Shown here piece by piece: positions 26,214 through 34,779 of a stretch of DNA of 64,000 bases. The position numbers and the translations under genes are program-made. The DNA is from an uncultured beta proteobacterium. Its GTDB lineage: Bacteria > Pseudomonadota > Gammaproteobacteria > Burkholderiales > Burkholderiaceae_C. The notes below the pieces were generated by a model. It did not search any database, had not been told where the DNA came from, and saw nothing but the letters and a program-made list of their open reading frames with translations. How positions within the stretch are numbered: the stretch's first letter is position 1; each line of letters begins with the position of its first letter. The stretch covers positions 1 through 64,000 of the forward strand of contig CAIPZV010000075.1 in NCBI GenBank assembly GCA_903869595.1, written 5' to 3'.

Positions 26214-27443
26214 TCAAAACCTTTGGGCGCTAAAAGGATTCAGATCAAGCGCACTGGAACGGTCGGCGACCATGTCCGCCACCAGAGTCCCAGTGAGGCC
26301 ACCCAAAGTCAGTCCGATATGCTGGTGGCCAAAAGCATATACCACCCGCGCGCTCTTGCGCGAACGTCCCAGCACCGGCAAACCATCGGGCAGCGTCGGA
26401 CGAAAACCTAACCAAGGCGCCTGCGGCATACCCAAGGCGGGCAAAGCGCGGTGCGACGCAAAGTTCAGTAATTCCAGCAAACCGGGGTGCATTTCTTGCC
26501 CCAAGTCCGCCAACTCCACCGTGCCGGCCACGCGTATGCCTTGCGCCATGGGCGTCATATAAAAACCACGCTCGGCCCAACCCACGGGACGTGAAATCAA
26601 AGGCGTGCTGCTAGGGAACATCAGGTGGTAGCCCCGCTCGGCTTGCAGCGGCACATCGTCGCCGCATTGGGCCGCCAAGGCTCTGGAATGCACACCCGCA
26701 CACAGGGCTAGGTAATCGTAGGCACTGTCATGGCCTGCGCCACGCAAGCGTACTTGGTGGTCATCGGCTTGGATGCCGGTCACAGCCAGCGGATGCACCG
26801 CCAGTCCTTTGTCTTGCAAATACGCGAGCAAGGCATGCAAAAACGCCGAGGGATCGCTCAGGTGCCAGGAACCTTTGAACAAGGCGCCACGATGAAAGAT
26901 GGGGCTGAGCTGCGGCTCTAACTTGGCAATCGCATCCGAATCCAAGATATCGGACTCCACACCCAAAGTGCGGCGCAATTCCAGGGTTTCGCGTGCACCT
27001 TCGAAAGCGGCGGCGCTGGAATACAAATACAAGCACTCTTGCGGGCACACAAAGCGCTGTAAATCGGCCTCGGCCAGCATCGCGTCATAGCCGCTTTGCG
27101 CGCGGGCCAGCAAATGCGACAAGGCGCTTACCGTGGACGTGTAGCGCGCGGGTGTGGAGGCCCATAAAAAGCGCGCAAGCCAGGGGGCCAAGGCATGCAG
27201 ATGCGACCAGCGTACGCGCAAGGGACTTTGCGACGAGAACAAATAGCGCGGCAAATCACGAAACACCGAGGGGTTGTTGACGGGGATGCAGGCGTAATTG
27301 GCGAAGGTGCCAGCATTCCCAAACGAGGCGCCGCCCGCTGCGCCACGCGGCTCGTACAAGCTGACCTCGTGCCCGTCGCGCATCAGCCAGTAGGCCGATG
27401 ACAGCCCGACAAAGCCCGCGCCTATGACAGCCACGCGTGCCAT
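26214..27443 (-). CDS. DadA-like FAD-dependent D-amino acid dehydrogenase/oxidase
   Basis: The 409-aa DAO-family flavoprotein has the N-terminal Rossmann motif VAVIGAGFVGLSSAYWLMRDGH, the GGASFGNAGTFANYACIPV block seen in DadA-like proteins, and a C-terminal FAD contact near FGHQHIGLTLGGLTG. It probably deaminates a D-amino acid, passing electrons to the membrane chain; the substrate is not evident. It is the last gene of the minus-strand series, 84 bases after the Mpo1-like gene, so co-transcription is possible but not certain. Confidence 0.82.
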   Translation of the reverse strand: MARVAVIGAGFVGLSSAYWLMRDGHEVSLYEPRGAAGGASFGNAGTFANYACIPVNNPSVFRDLPRYLFSSQSPLRVRWSHLHALAPWLARFLWASTPARYTSTVSALSHLLARAQSGYDAMLAEADLQRFVCPQECLYLYSSAAAFEGARETLELRRTLGVESDILDSDAIAKLEPQLSPIFHRGALFKGSWHLSDPSAFLHALLAYLQDKGLAVHPLAVTGIQADDHQVRLRGAGHDSAYDYLALCAGVHSRALAAQCGDDVPLQAERGYHLMFPSSTPLISRPVGWAERGFYMTPMAQGIRVAGTVELADLGQEMHPGLLELLNFASHRALPALGMPQAPWLGFRPTLPDGLPVLGRSRKSARVVYAFGHQHIGLTLGGLTGTLVADMVADRSSALDLNPFSAQRF

Positions 27444-27527
27444 CAGGCGCAAATCCCGGCAGATGCGACAGCTTTATCGACGGGTAGCAGACCCGACATC
27501 GTGGGCGCTAAGGCCTTCACGACCAAT

Positions 27528-28004
27528 TTACCAGCGTACGCCTAGACGCTCGAAGGCTTTGCTCAGGACAAACAAAGGTCCGACCAGCAGGTATTGCAGG
27601 TCCTCGAAAAAGGAAGGTTTTTTACCCTCGAGATGGTGACCAATAAACTGAAAAATCCAGGCAACAACAAAAATTCCCACACTGGCTTGCACCAGCACAC
27701 CCGCAGCGTCCATAGCGTCCACCAGGGCCAGCATCACCGAGGACAAGAGAAGCATGCACAGCGTAAATGGCCAAGACAGACGGGCGTAATAGACCAGGCT
27801 AGCGGCGATCAACAAAAGAACCAAAGCCGGGTGCACCGCAAACAACAAGCCATTGAGGCTGAGCATGATGGCGGGAATCGCCACAAAGTGAATCACTTCA
27901 TTGACCGGGTGCGTATGGCTTAAGCCATAGTGCTGCAAAAGCGTATCGACTTTGCGCTGGGGAATGTCCATACTTTCCGGCAGCGGGGTTTGCATTGAAT
28001 CCAT
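27528..28004 (-). CDS. Mpo1-like (DUF962) membrane protein
   Basis: The 158-aa protein fits the Mpo1/YGL010w family. It has an N-terminal YGLSHTHPVNEVIHFVAIPAIM block with the conserved histidines, three or four membrane helices, and FQFIGHHLEGKKPSFFEDLQYLLVGPLFV near the end. The yeast member acts on 2-hydroxy fatty acids as an Fe2+-dependent dioxygenase; the histidines for that chemistry are present, but the bacterial role is not established. It lies 28 bases downstream of the flavoprotein gene on the same strand. Confidence 0.82.
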   Translation of the reverse strand: MDSMQTPLPESMDIPQRKVDTLLQHYGLSHTHPVNEVIHFVAIPAIMLSLNGLLFAVHPALVLLLIAASLVYYARLSWPFTLCMLLLSSVMLALVDAMDAAGVLVQASVGIFVVAWIFQFIGHHLEGKKPSFFEDLQYLLVGPLFVLSKAFERLGVRW

Positions 28005-28032
28005 GGTGTGCCTCCCTAATGAAAAACGCGAA

Positions 28033-29154
28033 CTAGGATTTTAAGAATTTCTTCAGCCACGCGACTGCGCGGCCCTGCGCGCATTGTCCGCCCCAGGCCA
28101 GCAAGGCGTGGCTGGCGCCTGCGTACAAAAACTGCAATTTGCGTGGCTTGTTGGCACGCAATTTGGCGGGTTCGGATTGCATCATGGCGTGCACGTTATT
28201 GGCCAGCGCTTCGCTGTCTTGCCAGACATGAAACACTTCCGGGTGGCTGCTGCTGCGCTCGAAGGCGTCGGTGGCCATAGCCTCGTCTTGCACCGCCAGG
28301 CCGCTGGGGACGAGCCAGGCGGGCGCGGTGCGGGCCAAAACCAAAATCGGCACATCGCAGGCCAGGCGGGCACCGCTGGCCAGCACCACGTCATCGCGCG
28401 TGAGCGAGGCCACGGTTTCATACAGCACGGTGACACGCTGCTCACGCAGCAATTGCAACATACGCTGGTGCAAGGTTTCGGGATAGGCTTTGTCGCCCTC
28501 TTGCTGGGGGCCGATGATCCAGGTCACTGCCGCCGTGGGCATGCGCTGGCGCACAGCCAAAGCCAGCTCAAAGCCTTCGGTGCCTGCGCCAATGACCGCC
28601 ATACGCAGCGCGCGGGTGCGGCCCAGGCCGCAGACCTTGGGCCACAAATTGGCAAAGCCTTCCAGCGGTGGCACAAACAGGCCGTGTTCACGCGCGCCGG
28701 GCATGGCCGCTTCGATAGCTTCGCGGTGCGGCACCGGGCCGGTGTTGATAGACAGCAGGTCGTAGCTGATGGACTGGCCGTCGTCCAGCAAGATGCTGCG
28801 CGACACGGCATTGAGGCCACGGCCTTGGCGTCCGGTCCATTGCACTTTGTCCTGTTGCAAAAGCGGCTCGAAATCGACCATGCAATCGGCCAGCGGCACA
28901 TCGTTGGCGACATAGCGTGCCAGTTTGCGCGGGGCAAACGTCTGGGTTTGCTGGGCTAAGACCGTGATCTGGACATGCGCCAAGGGTTGGCGCTTGAAGT
29001 GTTCTAGCACGCGGATATGGGCTGGGCCCATACCCCACAAGACCAAATGCTCGGGCCGCCGGTAGGGCCTGGCGGCCAACTGGGCGCCCAAGGCAATGGC
29101 TTCTTCACCCGTGACCACAGAGTCTGCGGAGGGTGTCGGTAATTCTTCCGTCAT
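28033..29154 (-). CDS. Pyridine-nucleotide/flavin oxidoreductase, paralogous to the SelD-fused flavoprotein domain
   Basis: The 373-aa protein is of the NDH-2/sulfide:quinone-like type, with a degenerate first nucleotide motif (LVLWGMGPAHIRVLEHF), an LLSINTGPVPHR block and a second site MAVIGAGTEGFELALAVRQRM. By eye its N-terminus aligns with the N-terminal domain of the next protein upstream (LVLVGGGHSHVAVLKAF), so the two are probably paralogues. It lies four bases after the selD fusion gene. No redox cysteine pair is visible. The substrate is unknown. Confidence 0.75.
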   Translation of the reverse strand: MTEELPTPSADSVVTGEEAIALGAQLAARPYRRPEHLVLWGMGPAHIRVLEHFKRQPLAHVQITVLAQQTQTFAPRKLARYVANDVPLADCMVDFEPLLQQDKVQWTGRQGRGLNAVSRSILLDDGQSISYDLLSINTGPVPHREAIEAAMPGAREHGLFVPPLEGFANLWPKVCGLGRTRALRMAVIGAGTEGFELALAVRQRMPTAAVTWIIGPQQEGDKAYPETLHQRMLQLLREQRVTVLYETVASLTRDDVVLASGARLACDVPILVLARTAPAWLVPSGLAVQDEAMATDAFERSSSHPEVFHVWQDSEALANNVHAMMQSEPAKLRANKPRKLQFLYAGASHALLAWGGQCAQGRAVAWLKKFLKS

Positions 29155-29158
29155 ACCC

Positions 29159-31735
29159 CTATTGTTCCACGAGCGTGATGGGCGCCCGGAAATCGGCCAC
29201 TTCGCACACCCGCCCGATCAGCGCGCACTGCGTATAGCCCTGGGTCCGCAAGGCTTGCAAACACGCCTGCGCCTGCTCCCAGGGCACGCTGGCCAGCAAG
29301 CCGCCGGCGGTTTGCGGGTCAAATAGCAAGGCGCGGCGCAAGCGCAACGCTTGGGCGGCGGACAGTTCTGCATCGTCAGCGTCCAACCTGGCCGTGGCCC
29401 CGCTACCACCTGCGGCGGCGGAACTTGCGCCAGCGCCAGCGCCCGTGCCCGCACCAGCACTTGGACTTGGATGGGCGCTTTTACCCAAGCCCGCGCCAAG
29501 GCCTGCGTCGGAACCCCGGCCCGATTCTTTTCCCGGCTGCCAAGGCCAACCCGAAATCGCCGAGCCTTGCTGGGCATTGCTGCTGTGCAAGGAACTGAAA
29601 ATACCAGCGTCCATAGACGCCAATGCGCCATCGAGTAGCGGCAAAGACGCCAACTCCAATTGCGCGCCCAGGCGCTCGGTTTGCAGCATTTCCACCAAAT
29701 GGCCTAGCAAGCCAAAGCCGGTGACATCGGTGCACGCACGGGCGCCGAACTGCGCCAGGGTGCGGGCCGCGTCCTGGCTGGATTGGGCCATGGTGCCCAG
29801 CGCCGCCTCCACCCAGCGGCCACGCGCGCGGCCCAGGGCGTGGGCAGCAAATAAGGTGCCGGTGCCCAAGGGCTTGGTCAAAATCAAGGCGTCACCGGCC
29901 CGCGCGCCGGTTTTGCGCATCAGCTGCACCGGCTGGCCCTGCGCGTCCAGATCCACCAGACCGTTGATGGCAAAGCCCAGCGACAACTCCGGCCCCTCGC
30001 CGCTGTGGCCCCCCACCAGCGCGCAGCCTGCCGCATTGAGTACCTGCACCGCACCAGCCATGAGCTGCGACAACAGGCTTTGGGTCTGGCGGTCCAGCCC
30101 AGGCGGCACCACGGCGATGGCCGTGGCCGTATGGGGCGTAGCGCCCATCGCAAAAATGTCGCCCAGCGCATGGTTGGCGGCAATCTGGCCGAAGCGGTAG
30201 GGGTCGTCGATAAACGCGCGGAAAAAATCTACGGTTTGCACCTGCGCTTTCCCTGGGGGAATGCGCACCAGCGCCGCGTCATCGGGCGCGGATAGGCCAA
30301 TCAGCACATCCGGGCTATCCATCGTCTGCAAACCGCCCAGCGCCCTACCCAGCACACCCGCCCCCACTTTGGCGGCGCAGCCACCGCAACGCATGGCCTG
30401 GGCTGCTTGCGCTTGGGTGCGCTCTTGTGCATCCAGGTCGGCGAAATGGGCCAGCGCCTGCGCACCTGTATCACTTGCTGCGGGCGCCATCGCGGGTAAG
30501 CCCAGATCAGAAAAACGCTGCATAAAGCGCCGGTCAATTTGGTCTTTCCAGCGCCATACCCAGGTACCGGCAAAGCCCAGCATGCCGCGCGAGGCCACCG
30601 CATAGCGATCGCCCGTGCTGATCAGGGCCAGCCAATGCTTTTGGGGACGATAGGCTTTTAACGGCAGTCCGCACAAGGCATGGCGCAGATTGCGTGCCAA
30701 TGGCATACCCATGCGCACCGCAAACACACCCGCTTTTTCCAGCGGGCGCGGACCGAACGCAGCCACATCGCCGCTGGCAAAAATCCGAGCGTCGCGGTCG
30801 GACTGCAAATACGCGTTCACGCGCACACAGCCGTCGGCATCGAGCGCCAAGCCGGTGGAGGCCAGCCAACTACCCCCTTCGGCTTGCGTCACCCAGAAAA
30901 CGGCATCGGCCGCTACGTATTCCAGTGCATTTGCGGGGCGCGATACGGGGCTTGCGCTGGTGCTAGCAGCGCGCTGCGCCGATGGCATCGCAGAATCCGC
31001 ATCCGCTGCCCGCAGTACCTGCACACCACTGGCGCTAAGCGATTGCACCCGCGCGCCCAGATGCACTTGCACACCACGCGCTTGCAAGGTCTGCATAAAG
31101 CGCGCGCGCACGCCTGCGTTGTGTGTGGGCAGGATGAAAGGCGCCGCAGAAAACAATGCAAACTGCGGCGCTTGCAGGCCTAGCGCTTCGCATTCTTTGC
31201 CTAAGCGGTATTGCATTGCCAGCAGCAACTCCACGCCTCCAGCGCCTGCGCCCACCACCGCAATATGGCGCGGCCCCTGCCCGGCGCGTACGCGGGCAAG
31301 GATTTGCAACCAGCGCGCGTTAAAAGCGGCAATCGGCTTGACCGGTATCGCGTGCTCGCTGGCACCCTGCACCTGCGCCACTTGCGGCGTGGAGCCGGTG
31401 TTGATCGCCAGCAAGTCGTAGTCCAAAGGCGGGCGCCCGTGCAGCAGCACTTGGCGTGCCTCGCGGTCTATGCCTACCACTTGCGCCCGCACAAAGCGCG
31501 CCCCAGCGTAGGCGCACAAGCGCACTAAATCGAGATGGACTTCGTCATAGCCATAGTGACCGGCCACATATCCGGGCAACATGCCCGAATACGGCGTGTG
31601 CGCGTCGGTACACACCAAGGTAATGCGCAAACCCGCCAGCGGCTGCATGCCAAAGGCTTTGAGCACGGCTACATGGCTATGCCCGCCGCCGACCAGCACC
31701 AGGTCGCGCAAGATGGGGCCGGAGTTGGTTTGCAT
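29159..31735 (-). CDS. selD: Selenide, water dikinase fused to an N-terminal NDH-2-like flavoprotein domain
   Basis: SelD makes selenophosphate from selenide and ATP for selenocysteine or selenouridine synthesis. In this 858-aa protein, residues 1 to about 400 form a pyridine-nucleotide/FAD oxidoreductase domain (LVLVGGGHSHVAVLKAF, LLAINTGSTPQ, VVGAGAGGVELLLAMQYRL, FASGDVAAF). Residues about 445-858 form SelD, with the active-site CGGCAAK (Cys450, Cys453, Lys456), APDDAALV, and VGGHSGEGPELSLGF. This fusion is known in several bacteria. A Gly/Ala/Ser-rich stretch at about residues 732-785 interrupts the C-terminal part. No selA, selB or mnmH lies in the window, so the use of selenophosphate is open. 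Confidence 0.9.
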   Translation of the reverse strand: MQTNSGPILRDLVLVGGGHSHVAVLKAFGMQPLAGLRITLVCTDAHTPYSGMLPGYVAGHYGYDEVHLDLVRLCAYAGARFVRAQVVGIDREARQVLLHGRPPLDYDLLAINTGSTPQVAQVQGASEHAIPVKPIAAFNARWLQILARVRAGQGPRHIAVVGAGAGGVELLLAMQYRLGKECEALGLQAPQFALFSAAPFILPTHNAGVRARFMQTLQARGVQVHLGARVQSLSASGVQVLRAADADSAMPSAQRAASTSASPVSRPANALEYVAADAVFWVTQAEGGSWLASTGLALDADGCVRVNAYLQSDRDARIFASGDVAAFGPRPLEKAGVFAVRMGMPLARNLRHALCGLPLKAYRPQKHWLALISTGDRYAVASRGMLGFAGTWVWRWKDQIDRRFMQRFSDLGLPAMAPAASDTGAQALAHFADLDAQERTQAQAAQAMRCGGCAAKVGAGVLGRALGGLQTMDSPDVLIGLSAPDDAALVRIPPGKAQVQTVDFFRAFIDDPYRFGQIAANHALGDIFAMGATPHTATAIAVVPPGLDRQTQSLLSQLMAGAVQVLNAAGCALVGGHSGEGPELSLGFAINGLVDLDAQGQPVQLMRKTGARAGDALILTKPLGTGTLFAAHALGRARGRWVEAALGTMAQSSQDAARTLAQFGARACTDVTGFGLLGHLVEMLQTERLGAQLELASLPLLDGALASMDAGIFSSLHSSNAQQGSAISGWPWQPGKESGRGSDAGLGAGLGKSAHPSPSAGAGTGAGAGASSAAAGGSGATARLDADDAELSAAQALRLRRALLFDPQTAGGLLASVPWEQAQACLQALRTQGYTQCALIGRVCEVADFRAPITLVEQ

Positions 31736-31751
31736 AGCCCCCCATTGTGAC

Positions 31752-31795
31752 TAGACGCGTGACGAGCCGCGTGACGAGCCGCGTGACGAGCCGCT
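31752..31795. repeat. Short tandem repeat, 12-bp unit GACGAGCCGCGT
   Basis: About three units (31761, 31773, 31785, the last incomplete) with a degenerate lead-in fill the gap between the selD start and the stop of the upstream fusion gene. They may vary in number between strains. Confidence 0.7.
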
Positions 31796-31798
31796 TGG

Positions 31799-34060
31799 CT
31801 AGCCGCGCCGCCAGCGGTGCCAGCGCGCCAGCCAAGGCATGGCTGCTGCGGGCAGATGCGCGCGCTGCCATTGGCCCGCCACATGCCTGGCCGACTCGCT
31901 GAGCGTCGGATAGCTGTGGATGGTGGCCAAAACCGCTTTCAAGCCCAGTCCCTGGCGCATGGCCAGCGCATAGGGCGCAAGCAATTCCGCGGCATGCTCA
32001 CCGACGATGGAAACGCCCAACAAGGTATCGCGGCCGGGCACAGTGAGCACTTTGACAAAACCGGCAGGCACTGCGCCATGCGCTGCATCACAGATCGCAC
32101 GGTCCAGGCCCGCGAGTTCAAAACGCGTGACTTCAAAAGCTAGGCCGCGCGTATGCGCTTGTTGTTCATTGAGGCCCACACGTGCCACTTCCGGCGCCAC
32201 ATAGACAGCAGTGGGCAACACGCTGTAGTCGGGCCGCAGCGCGCCCCAACCCTCGAGCAAAGCATTGACCGCCGCATACCAGGCCTGATGCGCAGCGGCA
32301 TGGGTGAACTGGTAGGGGCCCACTACGTCACCGGCGGCATAAATCGAAGGAATCAGGGTTTGTAAATACGCGTCGGTATGTAAAAGCGTATCGCTGGCAA
32401 TGCCTAATGCTTCCAAGCCAAAACCGCGCAGCCGGGCTTGGCGTCCGGTGGCGCAGAGGAGCAAATCGTAGGGCAGGGCAAATTCGTCGTCTTGCGCGGC
32501 TGGTGTCGCGGGGGCCGCGTGCGAACCGGGCTGTGGAATTATGTTTTGGCGCAGCACCACCAATTTATCCGCACCCGCATGCGCTGGCAGAGTTTCGCAG
32601 CGCAAGACTTGGTGCCCTGTGAATACGCGCACACCATCGGCACTTAATGCGGCTTGCACCAGCGCGCTGACATCTGCATCTTCTTTAGATAGCAGAGCGG
32701 GCGCAGCCTCGACCAAACTCACCTGCGCACCCAGGCGCGCAAAGGCCTGGGCCAACTCACAACCTACCGGTCCGCCACCCACGATGGCGATACGCCGGGG
32801 TAGCGTGGCAGATTGTTCCAACACATCCCACAAGGTATCGCTTGTCACATAGCCGCTGTCCTGTAGGCCAGCAATAGCGGGCACGGCCGGCTGCGACCCG
32901 GTCGCCAAAATGATGCTGCGGGCGCTGATGCGCTCGGGCGCCTGGCCGCTGCGGCGCAACTCCACGGTCCAAGGATCGACGAGGTAGGCATAGGCTTGCA
33001 ACACGTCCACCCCCATGGCGCGGTAACGCTCGGGGCTGTCGTGCGGCGCAATCGCAGCAATGATGCTGCGCACGCGTTGCATGACGGCAGCAAAGTCAAC
33101 CTGCACCGGCCCGGTGTGTATGCCAAAGCCCGCTGCGTGGCGCGCTAGGTGGGCAATGCGCGCACTTTGAATCAAGGCCTTGCTGGGCACGCAGCCACGG
33201 TTGAGGCAATCGCCACCCATCTCGCCCGCCTCCACCAGCGCCACGCGGGCTTGCGCATGCGCGGCCACATAGGCAGACACCAAACCACCCGCACCGCCGC
33301 CTATGACGATCAGGTTGTAATCAAAACGCGCCGGGCGCTTCCAGCGTGCGGCCACCGTGCGCCGACGTTGCCAAGCCAATATGCGCCGGGTTAACCAGGG
33401 TGTGCCAGCCATGGCCAGTGCCAAAGCAATCAAGCCAGCGGCGACCTGCGGCTGCAAGATGTCGGACACCGATTGCAATTGCCCCAGCTGCGCGCCGGCT
33501 TGCAAGTAAATCACGGTGGCCGGCAACATGCCGATCTGGCTAAATAAATAAAAGCGCCAGGCCGGCATGCGCGTCAAACCCATAAGCACATTGACCGCGC
33601 CAAAGGGCACAAGCGGGATCAAACGCAAACTGAGCAAGTAAAAAACACCTTCGCGCTCCAAGCCGCGCGTCATGTGCCCTAAGCGCCTTGTCATACCAGC
33701 GCCCAGGTAAGCGGGCAAGCTATCGGCCAGCACATGGCGCACCACCAGCAAGCACAGCGTGGCGCCCAGGCTGGACGCAAAAGACACCAACAGCAAACCC
33801 CAGCCAAAACCCAGCACCGCACCACCGGCCAAGGTCAGCACCACAATGCCAGGCACGGCGGCACTGGCCAGCAGCACATACAGCGCAAAAAACGCAGCGC
33901 GCACCGTCCAGGGTGCTTGTGCGTGCCAGGCTTGCAAGTCTTGGTACTGCGATTGCAATCGCGCCAGGCTAAACCAATCAGCGCCCTGCACTACACCAAC
34001 TAGCGCAAGTGCGAGCAAGGCCCCTAGCGCTACACGCCAAAGCATGCGCGCGCTAAACAT
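31799..34060 (-). CDS. TVP38/TMEM64 membrane domain fused to a mercuric-reductase-like flavin disulfide reductase
   Basis: In this 753-aa fusion, residues 1 to about 225 form a TVP38/TMEM64 (DedA-related) membrane domain with FALYVLLASAAVPGIVVLTLAGGA and LRLIPLVPFGAVNVLMGLTRM. Residues about 245-735 form a class I pyridine-nucleotide disulfide oxidoreductase with FDYNLIVIGGGAGGLVSAYV and the redox pair CLNRGC (Cys285, Cys290). Its dimerisation domain ends with the HSYPTLSE motif. There is no N-terminal heavy-metal domain and no C-terminal cysteine pair, so mercury reduction is not indicated. The ATG at 34060 overlaps the upstream gene by eight bases. The substrate is unknown. Confidence 0.88.
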   Translation of the reverse strand: MFSARMLWRVALGALLALALVGVVQGADWFSLARLQSQYQDLQAWHAQAPWTVRAAFFALYVLLASAAVPGIVVLTLAGGAVLGFGWGLLLVSFASSLGATLCLLVVRHVLADSLPAYLGAGMTRRLGHMTRGLEREGVFYLLSLRLIPLVPFGAVNVLMGLTRMPAWRFYLFSQIGMLPATVIYLQAGAQLGQLQSVSDILQPQVAAGLIALALAMAGTPWLTRRILAWQRRRTVAARWKRPARFDYNLIVIGGGAGGLVSAYVAAHAQARVALVEAGEMGGDCLNRGCVPSKALIQSARIAHLARHAAGFGIHTGPVQVDFAAVMQRVRSIIAAIAPHDSPERYRAMGVDVLQAYAYLVDPWTVELRRSGQAPERISARSIILATGSQPAVPAIAGLQDSGYVTSDTLWDVLEQSATLPRRIAIVGGGPVGCELAQAFARLGAQVSLVEAAPALLSKEDADVSALVQAALSADGVRVFTGHQVLRCETLPAHAGADKLVVLRQNIIPQPGSHAAPATPAAQDDEFALPYDLLLCATGRQARLRGFGLEALGIASDTLLHTDAYLQTLIPSIYAAGDVVGPYQFTHAAAHQAWYAAVNALLEGWGALRPDYSVLPTAVYVAPEVARVGLNEQQAHTRGLAFEVTRFELAGLDRAICDAAHGAVPAGFVKVLTVPGRDTLLGVSIVGEHAAELLAPYALAMRQGLGLKAVLATIHSYPTLSESARHVAGQWQRAHLPAAAMPWLARWHRWRRG

Positions 34061-34739
34061 GGCTGTCCTGCCCGCGCTGTGCGCGCGGCACATCTTGTAG
34101 TCCAGGCGCTTGCGGTTGGTCTGTGGGCGTATCGGCCAACAAGCGCACTCCGGCGGCGATGCGGCCCAGCCAGGTAATAGCGCACAAGCCTGCAAAACCA
34201 TAGGCCAGCGGCACGAAGTAGGCAGGCCAAATACACATGGCACACAAGACCGCCAGGGTCTCGGTTGCCTCGGTCAAGCCACCCACAAAGTAAAACGATT
34301 TTTCAGGATATTGCGGGTTGTGCATACCGCGCTGCGCAGCCAATGCGGCAAAGGCCAGAAAGCTACTGCCAGTGCCTACAAAAGCCGTAATCAAAACCGC
34401 TGCGGCCAGCGCATTGCGCGCCGGATCGGCCAGCGCAAAGGCCAGCACCATCAAGGCATAAAACACAAAGTCCAAAGCAATATCTAAAAAGCCGCCTACT
34501 GCCGTGCCACCTCCACTGCCACGGGCCACAGCGCCATCAAGCGCATCACACAATCGCGAGCACAAGAGCAAAACCAAACCCACCATCCAGGCCTGCGCTG
34601 CTATGCAAGCGGCAGCGAGCACACCCAAGGCAAACCCGGCCCAGGTGATACTGTTGGCCGAAATACCCCAACGCAGCAGCGGCCGTGCCAGCGCCTGCAC
34701 AGCCGGGCGTATCAGGCGGGTGGTAAAGCGGTCCAACAT
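34053..34739 (-). CDS. CDP-alcohol phosphatidyltransferase family membrane protein (YnjF-like)
   Basis: The 228-aa polytopic protein carries the complete family signature D-x2-DG-x2-AR-x8-G-x3-D-x3-D in CDALDGAVARGSGGG (Asp65, Asp68) and GGFLDIALD (Asp86, Asp90), so it should be catalytically competent. The N-terminal MLDRFTTRLIRPAVQALARPL, with ISANSITWAGF following, is typical. The acceptor alcohol is unknown. It overlaps the TVP38 fusion gene by eight bases and follows the ABC ATPase gene by 40. E. coli YnjF occupies a similar place beside the YnjCD transporter genes. Confidence 0.85.
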   Translation of the reverse strand: MLDRFTTRLIRPAVQALARPLLRWGISANSITWAGFALGVLAAACIAAQAWMVGLVLLLCSRLCDALDGAVARGSGGGTAVGGFLDIALDFVFYALMVLAFALADPARNALAAAVLITAFVGTGSSFLAFAALAAQRGMHNPQYPEKSFYFVGGLTEATETLAVLCAMCIWPAYFVPLAYGFAGLCAITWLGRIAAGVRLLADTPTDQPQAPGLQDVPRAQRGQDSHV

Positions 34740-34779
34740 AGCGGCATTGTCGGTGCAAGTAATGACACGTTATGCGGAC

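Noticed and set aside
29159..31735. Selenocysteine (in-frame TGA) in SelD itself
   Set aside because: The active-site position is coded as cysteine and the frame has no internal TGA.
31799..34060. Mercuric reductase function for the disulfide reductase fusion
   Set aside because: It lacks the N-terminal metal-binding domain and the C-terminal cysteine pair needed by MerA, and no other mer gene is nearby.
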